From: Rhodospirillaceae bacterium
Lineage (GTDB): Bacteria > Pseudomonadota > Alphaproteobacteria > Rhodospirillales > Magnetovibrionaceae
NCBI GenBank assembly: GCA_029883045.1
Contig: JAOUJU010000125.1
Location: forward strand, 1 to 5,726
Direction: 5' to 3'
DNA length: 5,726 nucleotides
The translations under genes and the position numbers were made by a program. The notes beneath the pieces are model-generated. The model was not told the origin of the DNA. It did no database searches and worked only from the letters and a program-made list of their open reading frames with translations. Positions 1 through 5,126 of this stretch are shown here, in pieces (position 1 is the stretch's first letter; each line of letters opens with the position of its first letter).

Positions 1-1229
1 TAATTGGTATTGATGCAAATGTATCAGTGGATGGGGAAAAAGTTTTTTCGCACGTTCAAAATGTAATCAAACAAATTGAACCCCATGATAGCCAAGAACG
101 ATTTGAAAAATTGGGGGTAAAGGTAATTCGCGATCATGCCCGCTTTATTTCCCCTAGCGAAGTTTCCGCGGGCGGGCAAATTATAAAAGCCCGACGTTTT
201 GTTATTGCCACTGGTTCGCGCGCATTCGTTCCACCAATCGCTGGAATTGAAAAGGTAAATGTTTTTACAAATGAAAATATTTTTGAACTTAAGATTATAC
301 CAGATCATTTAATTGTAATTGGCGGTGGGCCGATTGGGGTTGAAATGGCACAAGCGTTTTGCAACTTAGGCGCAAAGGTAAGCCTAATTGAAATGGCAAC
401 CATCTGCCCCAAAGATGACCCCGAAATGGTAGATATATTGCGCCATAGCCTAATTGATGACGGTATAAAAATATTCGAAGGGGCAAAAGTTTCAGGTGTG
501 GCCAATGAAAATGATAATCCGGTTGTTTTTATAAGTGATAAAAATGGCAATGAAATAAAAATTAGCGGCAGCCACCTGCTTGTTGCGGCCGGGCGCAGAC
601 CTAATGTTGAAGATATTGGTCTTGATGTTGCGGGTGTTAATGTTCGCACCAATGCCCCGGGCGGCATAATTGTTGATAGGGGCCTAAAAACAACAAATAA
701 AAAAATCTATGCCATTGGCGATGTTGCGGGCGGGCATCAGTTTACCCACGTTGCTGGCTATCATGCCGGAATTGTTATTAGAAATGCACTTTTTAAGATT
801 CCGGCAAAAACTAATCTTAATTATGTTCCGTGGGTAACGTATACCGACCCCGAACTATCGCACGCCGGATTAAATGAAAATGACGCGGCAAAAAAATTTG
901 GCTCAAAAATAAAAGTTTTAAAAGCTAATTTTTCTGATAATGACCGCGCCCGTGCTGAAAATAAAACCGTTGGAAAAATAAAAGTAATAGTTACAAATTC
1001 GGGAAAAATATTGGGCGTTACCATTGTTGGCCCAACAGCCGGTGAATTGATAGCACCATGGGTTTTAGCCATGGAAAAAGGGCTTAAAATCAGTGCGATG
1101 GCCGGAACCATTGCGCCGTACCCAACATTAGCGGAAATATCAAAACGTGCTGCGGGCAGCTTTTATACGCCAAAGCTATATGGTGCGGGCACGCGTTGGT
1201 TGGTAAGGTTATTGGCACGTTTTGGCTAA
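1..1229 (+). CDS. FAD-dependent pyridine nucleotide-disulfide oxidoreductase, MerA/Lpd-like (5' truncated)
   Basis: The frame is open to the left edge (first complete codon at 3) and the TAA stop is at 1227-1229. A GTG at 27 is not the true start: the residues before it (Ile-Gly-Ile-Asp-Ala-Asn) continue the family alignment, and the N-terminal FAD-binding glycine motif and CxxxxC redox pair lie outside the window. Visible, counting GTG-27 as residue 1: the ATGS segment (61-64), the NAD(P)-binding GGGPIG (99-104) with Glu122 ending the second strand (suggests NADH preference), the second FAD motif YAIGDVAGG (228-236), and the C-terminal dimerisation domain from about 265. The dimer-interface motif is APYPTLAE (363-370): Tyr365 sits where dihydrolipoamide dehydrogenase has its catalytic His, as in mercuric reductase, but the C-terminal Cys pair of MerA is absent. 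The tail (KRAAGSFYTPKL onward) recalls the subgroup often fused to or next to TVP38/TMEM64 membrane proteins. Family is secure; the substrate is unknown. Confidence 0.9.
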   Translation, partial: IGIDANVSVDGEKVFSHVQNVIKQIEPHDSQERFEKLGVKVIRDHARFISPSEVSAGGQIIKARRFVIATGSRAFVPPIAGIEKVNVFTNENIFELKIIPDHLIVIGGGPIGVEMAQAFCNLGAKVSLIEMATICPKDDPEMVDILRHSLIDDGIKIFEGAKVSGVANENDNPVVFISDKNGNEIKISGSHLLVAAGRRPNVEDIGLDVAGVNVRTNAPGGIIVDRGLKTTNKKIYAIGDVAGGHQFTHVAGYHAGIVIRNALFKIPAKTNLNYVPWVTYTDPELSHAGLNENDAAKKFGSKIKVLKANFSDNDRARAENKTVGKIKVIVTNSGKILGVTIVGPTAGELIAPWVLAMEKGLKISAMAGTIAPYPTLAEISKRAAGSFYTPKLYGAGTRWLVRLLARFG

Positions 1230-1251
1230 AAAGGTGTTTGGAAAAAATTAT

Positions 1252-2049
1252 ATGAACCCTACACCAGATGTATGGAACCCGAAAAACTATCTTAATTTTG
1301 CTAACCATCGCACCCGCCCAGCGATTGATCTTTTATCACGTATTAATATTGAAAACCCATCATCGCTAATTGACCTTGGTTGCGGTGCTGGAAATGTAAC
1401 TGCAATTTTACGCCAAAGATGGGTAAGCGCAGAAATAGCAGCAATCGATAATTCCCCCGCCATGTTACAACACGCAGGCGAAAAATACCCCGAGCAAAAA
1501 ATAAACTGGAAGCTGGATGACATAAGCGAATGGTTATTAAATAAAAAAGGTAAAAAATTCGATATTGTTTTTTCCAATGCCGCCTTGCACTGGATTGGTG
1601 GGCATAAAGATCTGTTTCCACGCTTGATGGCACGGGTAAATTCGGGCGGCGTGTTGGCGGTACAGATGCCAAATAATTTTTCCGCCCCATCGCACAAGCT
1701 AATGACGCAAACAATTAGTGATGGCCCCTGGGCCGAATTATTAAAAGATATTGCCCGGCCCACGCCGGTTGCCTGGCCTGCGGCGTACAAAGGATGGCTG
1801 CATCCTTTGGCAAAAAATATTGATGTGTGGGAAACCCAGTATGTTCAACATTTTGAAGGTGAAGATCCGGTACTTAAATGGATAAGCGGGTCGTGGTTGG
1901 CCCCGGTGTTGGTTAGGCTCTCTGGAAAGATGCGTGAATCTTTTATTGCGCTATATGGGCAAAGGTTGCGCAATGCATACCCGCCAGACGGTGACGGGCG
2001 AACGGTTTATAAAATGCGCCGTATATTTTTAATTGCCGAAAAAGATTAA
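1252..2049 (+). CDS. tam: trans-aconitate 2-methyltransferase
   Basis: SAM-dependent class I methyltransferase, 265 aa (E. coli Tam is about 252), predicted to methylate trans-aconitate, an inhibitory spontaneous isomer of the TCA intermediate cis-aconitate, in the cytoplasm. It begins with a family-typical WNPKNYLNF...HRTRPAIDLL segment (8-28). SAM motif I is LIDLGCGAGN (39-48); Asp66 in AIDNSPAML is the acidic ribose-binding position. The Tam signature FSNAALHWIGGH (107-118) is followed by GVLAVQMPNN (133-142), closely resembling the E. coli protein, and the end (RRIFLIAEKD) also aligns. I chose ATG 1252. The frame also opens at TTG 1222, inside the upstream gene, but the extra ten residues are unlike family N-termini. 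The ribosome site is weak (GGA at 1240-1242). The gene follows the oxidoreductase by 22 bp, so cotranscription is likely, and it converges on ggt with 9 bp between stops. Confidence 0.9.
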   Translation: MNPTPDVWNPKNYLNFANHRTRPAIDLLSRINIENPSSLIDLGCGAGNVTAILRQRWVSAEIAAIDNSPAMLQHAGEKYPEQKINWKLDDISEWLLNKKGKKFDIVFSNAALHWIGGHKDLFPRLMARVNSGGVLAVQMPNNFSAPSHKLMTQTISDGPWAELLKDIARPTPVAWPAAYKGWLHPLAKNIDVWETQYVQHFEGEDPVLKWISGSWLAPVLVRLSGKMRESFIALYGQRLRNAYPPDGDGRTVYKMRRIFLIAEKD

Positions 2050-2058
2050 TTCAGTTGT

Positions 2059-3867
2059 TCAATCCCCAACTGCGACGCCTTCGCGTCTGGGGTCAGCCGC
2101 GCCAACTAGGCCATCCTTGGTCCTGCCAACAAAATGTAAACCGCTGGTGGTTTTTTTTATTTTTACTTGATGGCCAATTGCTTCTAACGGTTTTTTTAAA
2201 ACCTCTGCAGCGCTATCAATTTCTAATTCGACCGCACCGCCACGGTTAAGAAAATGTGGCATGGCAAGCGCATCAAAAGGTGATAATTGCCAATCAAGCA
2301 ATGCAATGGTTGCTTGGGCAACATAACCGATAATGGAAGAACCACCGGGCGAACCAATGGCTGCACGAATATTTCCATCGTTGTCGAATATTAATGTTGG
2401 CGCCATTGATGAACGTGGGCGACGGCGTGGCCCGGCTTGGTTAGCAACCGGTGCGCCACCTATTTCGGGACTAAAAGAAAAATCAGTTAATTGATTATTT
2501 AATAAAAACCCGCGAACCATCAACCGCGAACCAAATGCACTTTCGATGCTTGAGGTAAGGGTAACCGCATTACCATCGCCATCAATTACGCTTAAATGGG
2601 TTGTTGAAATTCCGTGGCTTTCACTTGATGGGCCATAATATTTTACCCCCGTCATGCCCGGCATTCCGGGAACAACGTCGGTTGATGCCTTGGTCGGATT
2701 AATAAGCAGGGCGCGTGCTTTTAAATAATCTGGTGCTATTAAACCTTCGGGCCACGGAACAAAACGCGGATCACCGATATATGTTGCCCGATCAGCAAAC
2801 GCTAACTTTGATGCTTCAGAAACTAGATGTACCGCGGTAAGGCTGCCTGGTTTTGTTTTGTTTAAATCAAATTCTTGCAGCATTCCCAAAATTTGCAAGG
2901 TAGCGATACCGCCCGATGACGGCGGGCCCATGCCGCAAACTAAATATGTGCGGTACGGCCCGCACACGGGTTCGCGTTTTTGTGCACGGTAAGCAACCAT
3001 GTCGGTACTATTTAATGTTCCGGGGTTTATTGATGCTTCGCGCACCGCCACGCCGATATCGTAACCGATGGAACCCAAATAAAATGCCTTTGCCCCTTGC
3101 TCGGCTATTGTTCGATAAGTTGCCGCCAGTTGGAGGTTGGTTATTTTCTCACCAGCCTGAATGGGCGTTCCATCAGCGTGAAAAAAATAATTTTGAGTTG
3201 AAGCAAACGTATTTAAATCACTTTGCTCTGCCACCATTTGCGCTAGCCGGGGCGAGACCACAAAGCCGTCTTCGGCAAGGGTTATTGCCCTTTGAAAAAG
3301 CCGTGCCCACGGTAATTTGCCTTGTTCAAGGTGGGCCTGTTCTGCCATGGCCAAAAGCCCCGGAACGCCAACCGAAATACCGCCGATGCGCGCATCCTTA
3401 AAGGCCATTGGTTTTTGGTTTGCATCAAGAAACATATCTGCCGTCGCGCCATCGGGGGCTGTTTCGCGCCCATCCCAGGCAGCAATTTCGCCATTTTCAG
3501 AATTGAACGAAAGCATAAACCCGCCACCGCCAATGCCGCTCGATTGCGGCTCAACCAGCCCCAGAACCATTTGTGCGGCAATGGCAGCATCTACCGCTGA
3601 ACCGCCTTCGCGCAGTATTTCAAGGCCAGCATTTGCCGCTAGTGGATTAGCGGTCGAAATCATGTATTTTTGCGCTGTGGGGCTGGGGGTGGCAGATTTG
3701 CTAAGTGGAATAGAGATATTAGCAAGCTTGTTCTGCGGTGCGCACGCACCCAAAACCAAAGGAATTATAGCAACCATTGATGCCGTCTTAAGCATAAAAC
3801 TGGCTGATTTTGCGGGTTTTTCCCACAACTTGCCCATAATAGCCGATGCGTGATTTTCTGGTTTCAT
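2059..3867 (-). CDS. ggt: Gamma-glutamyltransferase, predicted lipoprotein
   Basis: Ntn-hydrolase of 602 codons that hydrolyses or transfers the gamma-glutamyl group of glutathione and related compounds, normally outside the cytoplasm. The first part carries ANPLAANAGLEILREGGSAV (73-92) and EPQSSGIGGGGF (106-117). Arg134 in DGRETAP matches the substrate-carboxylate Arg of E. coli Ggt. The self-cleavage site is Ser421/Thr422 in STTHLSV, so Thr422 becomes the nucleophile of a small subunit of about 181 residues. Downstream are LLNNQLTDFS (455-464), SSM (486-488) and SPGGS (506-510). E. coli Asn411 is replaced by Glu442, and the lid loop between DFS and RRRP is about five residues shorter than in E. 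coli. The N-terminus has a hydrophobic stretch ending in LGAC (39-42), a lipobox with Cys42 and Ala at +2, implying a lipid-anchored, probably outer-membrane enzyme. ATG 3867 has a weak GGGG site five bases upstream; Met25 (ATG at 3795) would give a textbook short lipoprotein signal, but with no ribosome site. Confidence 0.95.
   Translation of the reverse strand: MKPENHASAIMGKLWEKPAKSASFMLKTASMVAIIPLVLGACAPQNKLANISIPLSKSATPSPTAQKYMISTANPLAANAGLEILREGGSAVDAAIAAQMVLGLVEPQSSGIGGGGFMLSFNSENGEIAAWDGRETAPDGATADMFLDANQKPMAFKDARIGGISVGVPGLLAMAEQAHLEQGKLPWARLFQRAITLAEDGFVVSPRLAQMVAEQSDLNTFASTQNYFFHADGTPIQAGEKITNLQLAATYRTIAEQGAKAFYLGSIGYDIGVAVREASINPGTLNSTDMVAYRAQKREPVCGPYRTYLVCGMGPPSSGGIATLQILGMLQEFDLNKTKPGSLTAVHLVSEASKLAFADRATYIGDPRFVPWPEGLIAPDYLKARALLINPTKASTDVVPGMPGMTGVKYYGPSSESHGISTTHLSVIDGDGNAVTLTSSIESAFGSRLMVRGFLLNNQLTDFSFSPEIGGAPVANQAGPRRRPRSSMAPTLIFDNDGNIRAAIGSPGGSSIIGYVAQATIALLDWQLSPFDALAMPHFLNRGGAVELEIDSAAEVLKKPLEAIGHQVKIKKTTSGLHFVGRTKDGLVGAADPRREGVAVGD
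2064..2092. other. Hairpin at the tam/ggt convergent junction
   Basis: An imperfect inverted repeat sits just past the tam stop, inside the last codons of ggt. The inner stem is GACGC (2074-2078) with GCGTC (2083-2087) around a 4-base loop, and the outer stem is CCCCA (2064-2068) with TGGGG (2088-2092), with a five-base bulge (2069-2073) on one side. There is no T run on either side, so it is not a classical intrinsic terminator. It could protect the 3' end of the tam mRNA or slow convergent polymerases. It may also be incidental, because it codes for the Asp-Pro-Arg-Arg-Glu-Gly tail typical of Ggt proteins. Confidence 0.25.
2138..2158 (+). terminator. Weak terminator-like hairpin plus T run for tam, inside ggt
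   Basis: Reading rightward from tam, AAACC (2138-2142) can pair with GGTTT (2149-2153) around a six-base loop, and the sequence runs straight into eight T residues (2151-2158), then A and five more T. The location, about 90 bp past the tam stop and antisense to the 3' part of ggt, fits termination of the rightward transcript. The stem is only five pairs with two G:C pairs, and the T run also encodes the Lys-rich IKIKKTT segment of Ggt, so this could be chance. Confidence 0.22.
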
Positions 3868-3916
3868 AAATACCCCGTAATTGATTTAGCCCCTTAAACC
3901 CCATGCTAGCGGCCAT

Positions 3917-3944
3917 TTTATATTTTGCAAACGCATTGTGCAAA
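3917..3944 (-). promoter_or_regulatory. Candidate sigma-70-type promoter of ggt
   Basis: On the minus strand, TTTGCA (3944-3939; 4 of 6 to the -35 consensus) is followed after 16 bp by TATAAA (3922-3917; 5 of 6 to the -10 consensus). Transcription would begin near 3910, leaving a leader of about 43 bases before the ggt ATG at 3867. A perfect TATAAT also exists on this strand at 3987-3982 but has no recognisable -35 box and lies farther away. The call rests on consensus matching only. Confidence 0.4.
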
Positions 3945-3945
3945 A
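3923..3945. promoter_or_regulatory. Inverted repeat overlapping the ggt promoter, possible operator
   Basis: TTTTGCA (3923-3929) and TGCAAAA (3939-3945) are perfect inverted arms of 7 bp separated by 9 bp, a spacing of about two helical turns across the whole element. This is typical of a site for a dimeric helix-turn-helix regulator. It covers the candidate -35 box and spacer of the ggt promoter, so binding would be expected to repress. The regulator is not identifiable from the window. Confidence 0.4.
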
Positions 3946-3957
3946 ACAGCCGGCTGT
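3946..3957. repeat. Perfect 12-bp palindrome between ggt and the CcoQ-like gene
   Basis: ACAGCCGGCTGT is its own reverse complement and abuts the end of the preceding inverted repeat with no gap. On the minus strand it is followed by TTTTTG, so a small terminator-like element facing ggt is conceivable, but a hairpin would have only about four pairs. A protein-binding site immediately upstream of the ggt -35 box is the alternative reading. Confidence 0.4.
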
Positions 3958-3998
3958 GGGGCGTAGCGTAGGGCTCGCCTGATTATAAAAAAAATTGC

Positions 3999-4004
3999 TA
4001 CAAT
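3999..4004 (+). promoter_or_regulatory. Candidate -10 box of the CcoQ-like gene, possibly leaderless
   Basis: TACAAT (5 of 6 to the consensus) ends six bases before the ATG at 4011, so transcription would start at or beside the A of the start codon. No convincing -35 box precedes it. The AGG at 4005-4007 is only three bases from the ATG, too close for a normal ribosome site. Leaderless translation would reconcile both points, but the evidence is a single hexamer in A/T-rich sequence. Confidence 0.3.
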
Positions 4005-4010
4005 AGGCCC

Positions 4011-4160
4011 ATGGAAAAAGCTACCACCATAGTTGATGCAGTAGGGCGCGATACTATTTTGCTGCTAGGTGTGTTTTTTATTGGTGTTCTTTATTGGGCC
4101 TTTAAGCCCAGATGGGATAAACGCAACAATGAGCAAAACAACGACGATTTAAATATATAA
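4011..4160 (+). CDS. CcoQ/FixQ-like single-pass membrane mini-protein (49 aa)
   Basis: ATG 4011 to TAA 4158-4160 encodes 49 residues. This is the only possible start, because an in-frame TAG at 3969-3971 precedes it and no other start codon intervenes. A short N-terminal arm leads to one hydrophobic span (about residues 15-31, ILLLGVFFIGVLYWAF), then a positively charged stop (KPRWDKR, 32-38) and a polar, acidic tail (EQNNDDLNI). The order of span, WAF-x-P, basic cluster and acidic tail, and the length near 50, match CcoQ/FixQ, the small accessory subunit of cbb3-type cytochrome c oxidase. It would sit in the inner membrane with the charged tail in the cytoplasm. No ccoN, ccoO or ccoP flanks it; it stands divergent from ggt and 102 bp before panB. 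Sequence resemblance is short and could be shared by unrelated membrane peptides, so I leave the gene symbol blank. Confidence 0.6.
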   Translation: MEKATTIVDAVGRDTILLLGVFFIGVLYWAFKPRWDKRNNEQNNDDLNI

Positions 4161-4168
4161 AACCATCA

Positions 4169-4196
4169 TTGCAGGGCTTATCTATACCCATATGAT
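4169..4196 (+). promoter_or_regulatory. Candidate promoter of the panBC operon
   Basis: TTGCAG (4169-4174) and TATGAT (4191-4196) are separated by 16 bp; the -10 box matches 5 of 6 positions and the -35 box 3 of 6. A start near 4203 would leave a leader of about 60 bases before panB. I see no riboswitch-like structure in the leader, only short dyads such as GCGTTACGC at 4218-4226. Readthrough from the CcoQ-like gene is an alternative, since no terminator is visible between them. Confidence 0.3.
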
Positions 4197-4247
4197 GCTA
4201 TGCAATAATTCTTATAGGCGTTACGCTGTTCGCAACTGAATACGCAA

Positions 4248-4252
4248 AAGGA
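4248..4252 (+). promoter_or_regulatory. Ribosome binding site of panB
   Basis: AAGGA lies 10 bases before the ATG at 4263. It is the clearest Shine-Dalgarno sequence in the window and fixes the panB start, consistent with the N-terminus seen in the family. Confidence 0.6.
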
Positions 4253-4262
4253 CACATACAAA

Positions 4263-5126
4263 ATGAGCACCCATAATTTATCTCAGCTTGATGGGGCCAT
4301 GCGCCCGGTCACTGCCCCTGATATTCAGGCGCATAAACGTTCGCGCGGGGCCGAGCCGCTTGTTTGTCTTACGTCCTACACCACCCTGACCGCTCGTCTG
4401 CTTGATGCCCATACGGACCTTATGCTGGTGGGTGATAGTTTGGGCATGGTTCTTTATGGGTTGGAAACAACCGTTGGCGTTACGTTGGACATGATGATTG
4501 CCCATGGCCAAGCGGTAATGCGCGGTGCTAGGCGTTCGTGTGTGGTGGTTGATATGCCGTTTGGCACCTATCAGGAAAGCCCCGAAATGGCATTTAGAAA
4601 TGCGGCGCGCATAATGAAAGAAGTTGGCTGCGCCGGGGTAAAATTTGAAGGCGGCATAGAAATGGCGCCCACGGTAAAATTTTTAACCGATCGCGGTATC
4701 CCGGTAATGGGCCATGTTGGTTTGATGCCGCAATCTGTTAATACCGCAGGCGGGTTTAAATCACGCGGGCGCGGCGATGATGATGCAAGGCGAATTCTTG
4801 CCGACGCCCATGCCATAGCTGACGCTGGTGCCTTTGCAATAGTAGTCGAAGGTGTGGTTGAACCAGTGGCGCGCACCATTACTGAAGAAATTAATGTTCC
4901 AACAATTGGTATTGGTGCATCACCGGCGTGCGATGGACAGATACTTGTAACCGAAGATTTGGTTGGCTTGTTTCAAGATTTCACCCCAAAGTTTGTCAAA
5001 CGTTATATGGACCTTGGCTCCGGCATTGCCGAGGCCGCGCGTCTGTACGCCGAAGATGTTCGTTCCGGGCGTTTTCCGCAAGACGAACACTGTTTTGGCG
5101 TAACCAAACCAAAAGATGATAATTAA
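4263..5126 (+). CDS. panB: 3-methyl-2-oxobutanoate hydroxymethyltransferase (ketopantoate hydroxymethyltransferase)
   Basis: First committed step of pantothenate synthesis: transfers a hydroxymethyl group from 5,10-methylenetetrahydrofolate to 2-oxoisovalerate, giving ketopantoate, in the cytoplasm. The 287-residue protein is a complete (beta/alpha)8 barrel with a slightly longer N-terminus than E. coli PanB (264 aa). Conserved residues are in register with E. coli: Asp58 in VGDSLGMV and Asp97 in VVDMPFGTY (metal ligands), Lys127 and Glu129 in VKFEGG, and the catalytic Glu196 in VVEGV; the offset of 13 then 15 residues is constant within each half. HVGLMPQSVN (151-160), GGFKSRGR (163-170) and IGIGASPACDGQ are further family signatures. 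It has a good ribosome site upstream, overlaps panC by 11 bp at its 3' end, and is therefore the first gene of a panBC operon. All catalytic residues are present, so it should be active. Confidence 0.97.
   Translation: MSTHNLSQLDGAMRPVTAPDIQAHKRSRGAEPLVCLTSYTTLTARLLDAHTDLMLVGDSLGMVLYGLETTVGVTLDMMIAHGQAVMRGARRSCVVVDMPFGTYQESPEMAFRNAARIMKEVGCAGVKFEGGIEMAPTVKFLTDRGIPVMGHVGLMPQSVNTAGGFKSRGRGDDDARRILADAHAIADAGAFAIVVEGVVEPVARTITEEINVPTIGIGASPACDGQILVTEDLVGLFQDFTPKFVKRYMDLGSGIAEAARLYAEDVRSGRFPQDEHCFGVTKPKDDN

Noticed and set aside
27..29. GTG at 27 as the true start of the oxidoreductase
   Set aside because: The reading frame continues upstream to the edge with family-like residues, and the FAD-binding N-terminus is missing, so the gene is truncated by the window rather than starting here.
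1025..1074. Dyads TGTTGG-C-CCAACA and two CCATGG palindromes 13 bp apart
   Set aside because: They fall inside conserved coding sequence of the oxidoreductase (VGPTAG and WVLAME), with no T run or gene boundary nearby, and are best explained by codon composition.
3317..3853. A 178-codon open frame on the + strand opposite the start of ggt
   Set aside because: It is exactly antisense to the well-conserved N-terminal half of Ggt, has no recognisable domain, and is a typical shadow frame of a gene with G/C-rich third positions.
3961..3970. Tandem GCGTA GCGTA repeat
   Set aside because: Only two five-base units, expected by chance and with no further copies nearby.
4095..4110. TGGGC...GCCCA hairpin in the small membrane gene
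   Set aside because: Five pairs with a six-base loop and no following T run; it lies in the conserved WAFKP coding segment and does not look like a terminator.
4218..4245. Short dyads GCGTTACGC and GTTCGCAAC in the panB leader, considered as a riboswitch or attenuator
   Set aside because: The arms are 3-4 bp with loops too small to fold well, and there is no competing terminator hairpin or T run before panB.
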